DNA of 64,000 nucleotides from Ypsolopha sequella. Its lineage: Eukaryota > Arthropoda > Insecta > Lepidoptera > Ypsolophidae. Location: the NCBI GenBank assembly GCA_934047225.1, contig CAKOHE010000111.1, forward strand, positions 1 to 64,000. Direction: 5' to 3'. The notes beneath the pieces are model-generated. The model had not been told where the DNA came from and did not search any database. It saw only the letters and a program-made list of their open reading frames with translations. Positions within the stretch are counted from its first letter, which is position 1, and each line of letters begins with the position of its first letter. This document shows positions 33,671-44,064 of the stretch, one piece after another. Position numbers and translations under genes: made by a program.

Positions 33671-34370
33671 TTAATAAAACGCAAGTGCTATGGACATTGA
33701 TCGCCATACCTTTTTTTGTCATGTTTAATTTGTTAATTTGTTCGTTACTTCTCCTTTTCGCTCCTTACATAAAATATGTAAGTTTTTAGGTGATATAAAA
33801 TTTTTTTGTGAATTAAGTTGTTACAATTGAGATTAAATTGACCCTTACTTATAACTAGTTCCAAATATAAATAAATCTATGATATTTTTTTTTTTTTTTT
33901 TTTAATATATATATATATTTTTTATTTTTATTTTATTATTATTTGGTTTGGTTAGGTTAGGTTAGGTTATCCCCTGCCTGTCGTAAAAGGCGACTAAAAG
34001 GGGCTCCCGAGCTGCGGATACGTGGGTGGGGGCCCTTCGTATCTACTAAACAGCTCCGGGAAGATGGCAGCACGATGTGGTTTCGTGCTGCCTTGGCACC
34101 GAGAGGGTGCAAGGGGAAGCAATACTCAGCTTCCCCAGGGAGGGCCGCAGACGCGGCGTTGCGCCAGAGGGGCACCGGTGCGTTCCATAGGAGATCCCGG
34201 AGCCCCTTGATTGGCGTGGAGGAAGGTCACCATGGGGTTTTAGCCGGTAAGAGTCCGGCATAACCTCTCCCGCTCCTCCAAGCCGGAAGGTATCCCTGAA
34301 GGATTTCCCCATGTAAAAAAAAAAAAAAAAATGTTAGGTTAGGTCAGGTTAGGTTAGGTTAGGTTAGGTT
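33541..34370. repeat. Telomeric block: TTAGG + T + H + S-long
   Basis: Order: TTAGG tract; T copy 33,563-33,627 (minus-strand 3' end, poly(T) first); TTAGG/TAAGG; H copy 33,643-33,948 (minus, AATAAAACGCAAGTGCTATG near its poly(T)); TTAGG; S-long copy 33,969-34,331 (plus, starting ATCCCCTGCCTGTCG, ending poly(A)); then TTAGG with a TCAGG variant up to copy 2. The conserved 60-88-codon ORFs inside S-long are in untranslated sequence. Confidence 0.85.
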
Positions 34371-34779
34371 CCCGTGGGAGATGCTGGTCTTCTATCGGGC
34401 GCGTCCCCAGGTGGCGGATAGGGGAATGCCTCCTAGATATAGGAGGTACCGGTTTATACGGCGCGGACCAAAACCAGCAGGGGGGGAGTTGCTCTCTGCA
34501 TTCCTCTGCTCATCAGAGGAAGCAGAAGATGCGACTGAGTGCGACGAGCTTGGCCAGTATAACAGCTTCGGCCACCGTCGGACACCCGTAAGCCCACACA
34601 TGTGGGAATGGGGGCCTTTCTGCAAGGCCGTGAGGAAGAAAACCTCTATAAAACAATTACCCTAATCCCAAGGTTTCCCGTGCTGATGGGATGAATGGCT
34701 GGAAGGATTCCAGTCCCGAGCGGGAACGGGGACCGTCCCCCTCTCAGAAAAGGCGATAGGATTATCGACAAAACCACTC

Positions 34780-35917
34780 ATGGAGGCGAATTGTAAAAAT
34801 AAGCTACCCCAGGAGGGTACCGGCTTAGCCGGAGAATCCCTCCCCGAGCATAGCTCGGGCTGCCCCTCGTATTCTGGGGGGGCAACAAACGCCGAAATAT
34901 TGCAGGAGACAGTGACAGTGGAGAGAGCGTTAAATCGTTCCTCTCTATTTCGTCACAAATGTCGACAGCTTCGGATACTACGCGAAAGCAGAAGAAGACT
35001 TCAACGGCAAGTCAACGCGGAGGAAAAAAGAAGGTTTTGTTAACCGACGAGACTGAGTTCCTTGTTCCCTGCGAAAGGGGGACCATTGAAACCCGTTCCA
35101 TGCGGACCTTACCAAGACCGGAGGACCTGGCAAGTTCCATGCAGGACTTGCAGACTGCAGAGTTGGCCAATCGCGTCACCGAGCAGCTGGATGAGGTTGA
35201 AAAGGTAGCCATGACATCCGGCAACCTTAAAGGGGGATATGTTCGAAGTCTTTGAATTGCTGCTCGCACCTTGCGGGCGGCAACGTATGAACTGGAAAGA
35301 AGAACATTAGCCTCTGCTAATGTGGAGAGGTTGGAGCGGGAGAACTCAGAATTACGTTACCAACTCAGTGTCCTCACCACGCGCGTGGACGAGCTCTCCA
35401 AAGAGCAAAGTCGTCTGCATAGGGAAGGCAAGGAGGCAAATGCCGGGAATGTCACCTCCGTCACAAGCATTGAACGAGGACAAGAGCGGCTCACTCTCGA
35501 CCAGATCGGCTCACTTATTGAGGCTAAGTTAAGTTGTTTTAGATCGGAGTTGTTCCCTGATAGGGTGCTCAGGCCCCCTTTAAAAGGTGCAGCATCGGCT
35601 GTGACAGGAGCTGCTGTGGGTGCAGGCACTCCGAATCAGTCGAAGAAGAAGGGTGGCCGACCGCTGAAGCCTAGTACGTCAGTGGCTTCCCTCAGTCAGC
35701 CAGCACCAGCAAACGCCAGCCTGCCAGCGCTGCAGCCAGATCAGGCTCCTAGAGTCGAGAGCGAGTCCTGGGCGGCAGTGACTCGCAAGAGGGCTAAAGC
35801 TGGAACTGCGAAAAAGCAGGACGCACCCCCAAAAAAGCTGGCCAAGAAAGTGGTGAGACCGCCTCGAGCCCCAGCATCCGCCGCCATCACTGTGACGGTA
35901 CCGGAGGGGTCCTCCAC
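34780..35917 (+). pseudogene. SART ORF1 (gag) remnant, copy 2
   Basis: The start matches the intact copy, but a run of only seven G near 34,876 shifts the frame. A TGA at 35,253 (CGA in the other copies) interrupts it again. Downstream, from about 35,271, the frame covers the coiled coil, the KKKGGRPLKP AT-hook-like motif and the Lys/Pro-rich linker, then the deletion removes the conserved gag core and zinc knuckles. Confidence 0.8.
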
Positions 35918-37183
35918 AGGGTTCCAAAAGACCCCCACTGGATGTGTGACGGAGCCGCCTTGGTCGCCGTGTACTGGAGAGGCAAGAATGGAGACCCTCC
36001 CTGCAGAATCCTGGCCAGAGGGCAAGGTTTCGTTGTGGTCGAGTGGGGCCAGATGGTGGTGGTTGGGTGTTATGTCTCTCCCAATATCTCCCTCGCGGAC
36101 TACGAGATATTTCTGGACGGGTTGCTGGTATGCATTCGCGGATATCTCACCCGTCCGATGCTTGTCCTGGGGGACTTCAACGCTCATTCTAGAGTGTGGG
36201 GGAACCCCTGGGACGACGCTAAGGGAGAGACGATACTGGAGTGGGCGGCGAGTCTCGACATCCGCCTACTTAACCAGGGGGCGGTGCCAACCTGCGTGCG
36301 CTGGCAGGGGGAGTCGATCGTTGACTTGTCGTGGGCGACTTCAACTGCAGAGAGCATGGTGTCGGGATGGAGAGTTGCGGAAGAGATGGTCTCCCTCTCT
36401 GACCATCGCCACATCTTTTTTGAGGTGGCAGTCCGATCTCTCGGTCCTTGTCTCAGGAGTCGCAGCCCTCCGAGGAGTCGGTCCCTGAGGCCAATGGACC
36501 GAGATAAGCTCAAAGCTGCTGCTGCCGTGGCAGCCTGGCCGGAGACTCCTGGTGATGAAGTTGACCTCAATCCTGAAGTTGAGGTGGCATGGTTTCGGGA
36601 ATCCATGTCAATGATTTGCGATGCTGCAATGCCCCGAGCCAAGCCAGTGGAGAAGAGGTCGATGTACTGGTGGTCGGAAGAGATTGCAGAAATGCGTGCG
36701 ATCTGCTTGCGGTGCCGACGCCAGTACCTCAGAACCAGGAGAAGGCGACTTGCCACGGCAGAAGAAAGGGCGGTAACCTATGAGGAGTATCGGATTAACA
36801 CAAAGCACCTCCAGATTGCCATCACTGAGGCTAAGGCCCGGTCTTGGGCTGAACTTCTACGGGACCTGGACAAGGACCCATGGGGTCGACCATATAAGAT
36901 GGTCATGGGGAAGCTGCGGCCCTGGGTTCCACCTTTGACGGAAACCCTTGAACCGAATCTGGTAGACACAGTGGTCAACACTCTCTTCCCCAGAACCCAG
37001 GATGACCCTGTGCCCTTGACCCCCGTAGAACTGCCAATCTGGTCCGACGATCTGGAGGTATCAAAACCAGAGCTGACCTGCGCCGTCAAACGCCTAGCAG
37101 CGCGCAACACCGCCCCTGGCCCAGACGGTATCCCGGGTCGGGCATGGGTGCTCGCCATGGTGGAGCTAGGAGACAGGCTAAGG
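35918..37183 (+). pseudogene. SART ORF2 remnant, copy 2 (endonuclease and N-terminal RT)
   Basis: The ORF2 frame is open from the deletion junction to the break. It includes the endonuclease motifs LGDFNAHSRVWG and SLSDHRHIFFE and the linker up to NTAPGPDGIPGR, the start of the RT domain. It ends at the telomere joint before any catalytic RT residue. Confidence 0.85.
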
Positions 37184-37910
37184 TTAGTTTAGGTTAGGTT
37201 AGGTTAGGTTAGGTTTTTTTTTTTTTTTTTTTTTTTGTATTAATAAAACGCAAGTGCTATGGACATTGATAGCCATACCTTTTTTTGTCATGTTTAATTT
37301 GTTTATTTGTTCGTTACTTCTCCTTTTCGCTCCTTACATAAAATATATAAGTTTTTAGGTGATATAAAATTTTTTTGTGAATTAATTTGTTACAATTGAG
37401 ATTAAATTGACCCTTACTTATAACTTGTTACAAATATAAATAAATCTATGATATTTTTTTTAATATATATAATTTTTTTTTTATTTTTTTTATTATTTGG
37501 TTAGGTTAGGTAAGGTTAGGTTAGGTTTTCCCCTGCCTGTCGTAAAAGGCGACTAAAAGGGGCTCCCGAGCTGCGGATACGTGGGGTGGGGGCCCCTCGT
37601 ATCTACTAAACAGCTCCGGGAGGATGGCAGCACGATGTGGTCTCGTGCTGCCTTGGTACCGAGAGGGTGCAAGGGGAAGCAATACTCAGCTTCCCCAGGG
37701 AGGGCCGCAGACGCGGCGTTACGCCAGAGGGGCACCGGTGCGTTCCATAGGAGATCCCGGAGCCCCTTGATTGGCGTGGAGGAAGGCCACCATGGGGTTT
37801 TAGCCGGTAAGAGTCCGGCATAACCTCTCCCGCTCCCCCAAGCCGGAAGGTATCCCTGAAGGATTTCCCCATGTAAAAAAAAAAAAAAAAATGTTAGGTT
37901 AGGTCAGGTT
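37184..37910. repeat. Telomeric block: TTAGG + H + S-long
   Basis: TTAGG tract beginning with the irregular TTAGTTTAGG; H copy 37,214-37,500 (minus); TTAGG with one TAAGG; S-long copy 37,529-37,891 (plus; starts TTCCCCTGCC, one base different from the usual ATCCCC); then TTAGG/TCAGG up to the next minus-strand element. Confidence 0.85.
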
Positions 37911-38202
37911 TTTTTTTTTTTTTTTTTTAATAAAACGCAAGTGCTATGGACATTGATCGCCATACCTTTTTTAGTCAAGTTTAATTTGTTCTTTACTTCT
38001 CCTTTTCGCTCCTTACATAAAATATATTAGTTTTTAGGTGATATACAATTTTTTTGTGAATTAAGTTGTTACAATTGAGATTAAATTGACCCTTACTTAT
38101 AACTAGTTACAAATATAAATAAATCTATGTTTTTTTTTTTCTTTTTTTTTTTTTATTTATTGTTTTTTTTTTTTTTTTTTTTTTATTTTTTTTTTATGTA
38201 TA

Positions 38203-38250
<48 letters not shown>

Positions 38251-39118
38251 TTATGAATATTAAATATTATACTACTACACGATACATATTTTATTTTTAA
38301 AATAAGTTGTCACTACAATTATACAAAATTTTAGTTAATATGGATATGAAAATTTTACAATTATGAAATTACAAATACTACAAACAAACACCTTTATTGT
38401 GAGGAGGTGGGACGCACAACTTTACCCGGCTCAGACGACTTGGGTGCCGCCCGTGCCGCCACTCAGCATGGCGTCAGCCACTGACGTGTCTCGGTTCCTC
38501 CAAGCCATTTTTAAATTATACTCTTTGATCGTGCCGGTCTCAGCTGCCAGGGCGTTCATTATTAGCCGAACTATGGCATCGTTCTTTCGGCGAGCCGTGT
38601 AATACACACAGCTGCCGGTATGCCTTGACACCGCCACGACCGCGTGATGGATGCTGCTGTGCAACTGCTGGGTGACTTTCGCAGTTCTTATGATCACCAC
38701 TCTCTCCCACGTAAGTCCTTGAGCCTCGTGGATTGTGTGGATACGCGACCCTTGTTGCTTACCATAACCCAGACCTTCTAGGAAGGCTTTTTCGGCCTGG
38801 GTGTGTACAAGGTAGAGCGTGTTGTGCTCGTTTCTTGGAGGTCGCGTCTCTTCGTAGGATTCCAAAGTCAAGGACCGTGTTTGAGCCTTGGACGAGTATA
38901 TGCCACTGTAGATCTCCCTTAGGGCATATGCTACGTCCATGGGGTTTCGGTGTGTGCACAGCAGTTGTTTTGTTATGCTACCGAAAATACTGGGACTAAG
39001 GTACCTCATCGGGAAGAGGTTTTCTCTGTCAATGAAAGGGACCTGGTTTTGGTCACCCAGGAGCAAGATTTTGCTGGCGCCGACTATCCTGGTTGCTAAC
39101 ACGATGGCTCCAAAGTGG
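37911..39118 (-). mobile_element. 5'-truncated TRAS-like element with helicase C-terminus
   Basis: Poly(T) at 37,911 (minus-strand poly(A)), a 3' UTR of about 500 bp rich in T and TA tracts, then coding sequence. It ends at 39,118 within the helicase and abuts TTAGG/TCAGG. Compared with the long copy at 43,467 the coding part is nearly identical. This is ordinary 5' truncation in TRAS orientation (poly(A) running into CCTAA on its own strand). Confidence 0.9.
38431..39118 (-). pseudogene. SF1 viral-type RNA helicase, C-terminal part
   Basis: The frame is open from the truncation to the stop at 38,431-38,433. It starts just after the Walker B region (MLATRIVGASK) and retains motif III LLLGDQNQVPF, the HRNPMDVA region, motif V TIHEAQGLTWERVV and motif VI AVVAVSRHTGS. 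The nucleotide-binding P-loop is absent, so no ATPase activity is possible. It differs from the 44,065-46,845 copy at only a few residues (Ile for Leu after LSPS, QVV for PVV at the end). Confidence 0.85.
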
Positions 39119-42100
39119 TTAGGTCAGGTTAGATTAGGTTAGGTTTTTTTTTTTTTTTGTAGGATCTGTTTTATTCAGCTGCTTTTAATTTGGCAGTCAT
39201 CATTTGTATCTGACATTTAGGTTAGGTTAGGTTAGGTTAGGTTTTTTTTTTTTTTTTTTTTTCTTTTATTAATAAAACGCAAGTGCTATGGACATATCTT
39301 TTTTTGTCATGTTTAATTTGTTAATTTGTTCGTTACTTCTCCTTTTCGCTCCTTACATAAAATATATAAGTTTTAGGTGATATAAATTTTTTTTGTGAAT
39401 TAAGTTGTAACAATTGAGATTAAATTGACCCTTACTTATAACTTGTTACAAATATAAATAAATCTATGATATTTTTTTTAAATATATATATATATTTGTT
39501 TATTATTTGGTTAGGTTAGGTAAGGTTAGGTTAGGTTATCCCCTGCCTGTCGTAAAAGGCGACTAAAAGGGGCTCCTGAGCTGCGGATACGTGGGGTGGG
39601 GGCCCTTCGTATCTACTAAACAGCTCCGGGAGGATGGCAGCACGATGTGGTCTCGTGCTGCCTTGGCACCGAGAGGGTGCAAGGGGAAGCAATACTCAGC
39701 TTCCCCAGGGAGGGCCGCAGACGCGGCGTTGCGCCAGAGGGGCACCGGTGCGTTCCATAGGAGATCCCGGAGCCCCTTGATTGGCGTGGAGGAAGGCCAC
39801 CATGGGGTTTTAGCCAGTAAGAGTCCGGCATAACCTCTCCCGCTCTCCCAAGCCGGAAGGTATCCCTGAAGGATTTCCCCATGTAAAAAAAAAATAAAAA
39901 AATGTTAGGTTAGGTCAGGTTAGGTTAGGTTAGGTTAGGTTGTTAGGCTGGGTTAGATTTTTTTTTTTTTTTTTTTTAGAATCTGTAGAATTCAGCTGCT
40001 TTTAATTTTGCAGTCATCATTTGTATCTGACATTTAGGTTAGGTTAGGTTAGGTTAGGTTGCGGTGCGTTCCACAGGAGATCCCGGAGCCCCTTGATTGG
40101 CGTGGAGGAAGGCCACCATGGGGTTTTAGCCGGTAAGAGTCCGGCATAACCTCTCCCGCTCTCCCAAGCCGGAAGGTATCCCTGAAGGATTTCCCCATGT
40201 AAAAAAAAAATAAAAAAATGTTAGGTTAGGTCAGGTTAGGTTTTTTTTTTTTTTTTTTTTTTTAATAAAACGCAAGTGCTGTGGACATTGATCGCCATAC
40301 CTTTTTTAGTTATGTTTAATTTGTTTAATTTGTTCTTTACTTCTCCTTTTCGCTCCTTACATAAAATATATTACTTTTTAGGTGATATAAAAATTTTTTT
40401 GTCAATTAAGTTAATACAATTGAGATTAAATTGACCCTTACTTATAACTTGTTACAAATATAAATAAATGTATGATATATATATATATATTTTTTTTATA
40501 TATATAATTTTTTTTTTTTTTTATTTATTTATTTATTTATTTTTTTTTAATTTTTTTTTTAGTTGTTAATGTCATTATTATTATTATGATGATTATTTTT
40601 TTTTTATGTATATATATGTATATATATATTTTTTTTTTATGAATATTAAATATTATACTACTACACGATACATATTTTATTTTTAAAATAAGTTGTCACT
40701 ACAATTATACTAAATTTTAATTAATATGGATACAAAAAATTTACAATTATGAAATTACAAATGCTACAAACAGGTTAGGTTAGGTTGTTAGGCTAGGTTA
40801 GGTTTTTTTTTTTTTTTTTTAGGATCTGTAGAATTCAGCTGCTTTTAATTTTGCAGTCATCATTTGTATCTGACATTAAGGTTAGGTTAGGTTAGGTTAG
40901 GTTAGGTTGCGGTGCGTTCCACAGGAGATCCCGGAGCCCCTTGATTGGCGTGGAGGAAGGCCACCATTGGGTTTTAGCCGGTAAGAGTCCGGCATAACCT
41001 CTCCTGCTGCCCCAAGCCGGAAGGTATCCATTAAGGATTTCCCCATGTAAAAAAAAAAAAAAAAAAGGTTAGGTTAGGTTAGGTTTTTTTTTTTTTTTTT
41101 TGTATGATCTGTTTAATTCAGCTGCTTTTAATTTTGCAGTCATCATTTGTATCTGACATTTAGGTTAGGTTAGGTTAGGTTAGGGTTGGTTAGGTAAGGT
41201 TAGGTTAGGTTTTTTTTTTTTTTTTTTTTTTTTATTAATAAAACGCAAGTGCTATGGACATTGATAGCCATACCTTTTTTTGTCATGTTTAATTTGTTTA
41301 TTTGTTCGTTACTTCTTTTCGCTCCTTACATAAAATATATACATTTTTAGGTGATATAAAATTTTTTTGTGAATTTAGTTGTTACAATTGAGATTAAATT
41401 GACCCTTACTTATAACTTGTTACAAATATAAATAAATCTATGATTTTTTTTAAATATATATATATATTTTTTTTTTTTTATTATTTGGTTAGGTTAGGTA
41501 AGGTTAGGTTAGGTAAGGTTAGGTTAGGTTATCCCCTGCCTGTCGTAAAAGGCGACTAAAAGGGGCTCCCGAGCTTCGGATACGTGCGGTGGGGGCCCTT
41601 CGTATCATCTTAACAGCTCCGGGAGGATGGCAGCACGATGTGGTCTCGTGCTGCCTTGGCACCGAGAGGGTGCAAGGGGAAGCAATACTCAGCTTCCCCA
41701 GAGAGGGCCGCAGACGCGGCATTGCGCCAGAGGGGCACCGGTGCGTTCCATAGGAGATCCCGGAGCCCCTTGATTGGCGTGGAGGAAGGCCACCATGGGG
41801 TTTTAGCCGGTAAGAGTCCGGCATAACCTCTCCCGCTCCCCCAAGCCGGAAGGTATCCCTGAAGGATTTCCCCATGTAAAAAAAAAAAAAAAATGTTAGG
41901 TCAGGTTAGGTTAGGTTAGGTTAGGTTGCGGTGCGTTCCACAGGAGATCCCGGAGCCCCTTGATTGGCGTGGAGGAAGGCCACCATGGGGTTTTAGCCGG
42001 TAAGAGTCCGGCATAACCTCTCCCGCTCCCCCAAGCCGGAAGGTATCCCTGAAGGATTTCCCCATGTAAAAAAAAAAAAAAAAATGTAAGGTTAGGTCAG

Positions 42101-43466
42101 GTTAGGTTAGGTTAGGTTAGGTTAGGTTGCGGTTCGTTCCACAGGAGATCCCGGAGCCCCTTGATTGGCGTGGAGGAAGGCCACCATGGGGTTTTAGCCG
42201 GTAAGAGTCCGGCATAACCTCTCCTGCTCCCCCAAGCCGGAAGGTATCCATGAAGGATTTCCCCATGTAAAAAACAAGGTTAGGTTAGGTTAGGTAAGGT
42301 TTTTTTTTTTTTTTGTAGGATCTGTTTTATTCAGCTGCTTTTAATTTGGCAGTCGTCATTTGTATCTGACATTTAGGTTAGGTTAGGTTAGGTTAGGTTT
42401 TTTTTTTTTTTTTTTCTTTTATTAATAAAACGCAAGTGCTATGGACATTGATAGCCATATCTTTTTTTGTCATGTTTAATTTGTTAATTTGTTCGTTACT
42501 TCTCCTTTTCGCTCCTTACATAAAATATATAAGTTTTAGGTGATATAAATTTTTTTTGTGAATTAAGTTGTTACAATTGAGATTAAATTGACCCTTACTT
42601 ATAACTTGTTACAAATATAAATAAATCTATGATATTTTTTTTAAATATATATATATATATTTTTATTATTTGGTTAGGTTAGGTAAGGTTAGGTTAGGTT
42701 ATCCCCTGCCTGTCGTAAAAGGCGACTAAAAGGGGCTCCTGTGCTGCGGATACGTGGGGTGGGGGCCCTTCGTATCTACTAAACAGCTCCGGGAGGATGG
42801 CAGCACGATGTGGTCTCGTGCTGCCTTGGCACCGAGAGGGTGCAAGGGGAAGCAATACTCAGCTTCCCCAGGGAGGGCCGCAGACGCGGCGTTGCGCCAG
42901 AGGGGCAACGGTGCGTTCCATAGGAGATCCCGGAGCCCCTTGATTGGCGTGGAGGAAGGCCACCATGGGGTTTTAGCCGGTAAGAGTCCGGCATAACCTC
43001 TCCCGCTCCCCCAAGCCGGAAGGTATCCCTGAAGGATTTCCCCATGTAAAAAAAAAAAATGTTAGGTCAGGTTAGGTTAGGTTAGGTTAGGTTGCGGTGC
43101 GTTCCACAGGAGATCCCGGAGCCCCTTGATTGGCGTGGAGGAAGGCCACCATGGGGTTTTAGCCGGTAAGAGTCCGGCATAACCTCTCCCGCTCCCCCAA
43201 GCCGGAAGGTATCCCTGAAGGATTTCCCCATGTAAAAAAAAAAATAAAATGTTAGGTCAGGTTAGGTTAGGTTAGGTTAGGTTGCGGTGCGTTCCACAGG
43301 AGATCCCGGAGCCCCTTGATTGGCGTGGAGGAAGGCCACCATGGGGTTTTAGCCGGTAAGAGTCCGGCACAACCTCTCCCGCTCCCCCAAGCCGGAAGGT
43401 ATCCCTGAAGGATTTCCCCATGTAAAAAAAAAAAAAAAATGTAAGGTTAGGTCAGGTTAGGTTAGG
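39119..43466. repeat. Telomeric array block with 5 T, 4 H, 3 S-long and 6 S-short copies
   Basis: T (minus): 39,144-39,216; 39,959-40,033; 40,803-40,876; 41,084-41,160; 42,300-42,373. H (minus): 39,244-39,510; 40,241-40,771 (longer, ending just before the helicase stop region); 41,210-41,488; 42,400-42,673. S-long (plus): 39,538-39,902; 41,531-41,893; 42,701-43,059. S-short (plus, starting GCGGTGCGTTCC): 40,061-40,218; 40,909-41,066; 41,928-42,084; 42,129-42,277; 43,094-43,249; 43,284-43,439. TTAGG tracts of about 17-55 bp separate them. Large parts recur elsewhere in the array at constant offsets. Confidence 0.8.
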
Positions 43467-44064
43467 TTTTTTTTTTTTTTTTTTTTTTTTTTAATAAAAC
43501 GCAAGTGCTATGGACATTGATCGCCATACCTTTTTTAGTCATGTTTAATTTGTTTAATTTGTTCTTTACTTCTCCTTTTCGCTCCTTACATAAAATATAT
43601 TAGTTTTTAGGTGATATAAAATTTTTTTGTGAATTAAGTTGTTACAATTGAGATTAAATTGACCCTTACTTATAACTAGTTACAAATATAAATAAATCTA
43701 TGATTTTTTTTTTTATATATATATATAATTTTTTTTTATTTTTTTTTTATTTTATTTTATTTTATTTTTTTTTTTTTATTTTTTTTTTTATTTTTTATTT
43801 TTTTTTTTTAGTTGTTAATGTCATTATTATTATTATGATGTTTTTTTTTTTTTTTTTTATTTATATATATATATTTTTTTTTTTTTATGAATATTAAATA
43901 TTATACTACTACACGATACATATTTTATTTTTAAAATAAGTTGTTACTACAATTATACAAAATTTTAATTAATATGGATATGAAAATTTTACAATTATGA
44001 AATTACAAATACTACAAACAAACACCTTTATTGTGAGAAGGTGGGACGCCCAACTTTACCCGGC

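Larger units (their letters stand above)
34371..37183 (+). mobile_element. SART-like retrotransposon copy 2, deleted and lacking its 3' end
   Basis: It has the same 5' end as the other copies. An internal deletion equal to 54,886-55,767 of the full copy joins ORF1 to ORF2 near 35,918. The element stops abruptly inside RT coding sequence at GACAGGCTAAGG (37,183) and continues as TTAGTTTAGGTTAGG with no poly(A). A 3' loss cannot come from normal target-primed insertion; it implies a later break joined to or capped by telomeric repeat. Confidence 0.9.

Noticed and set aside
43700..43897. 65-codon ORF made almost only of Phe/Ile/Tyr
   Set aside because: It is a translation of T-rich low-complexity 3' UTR.
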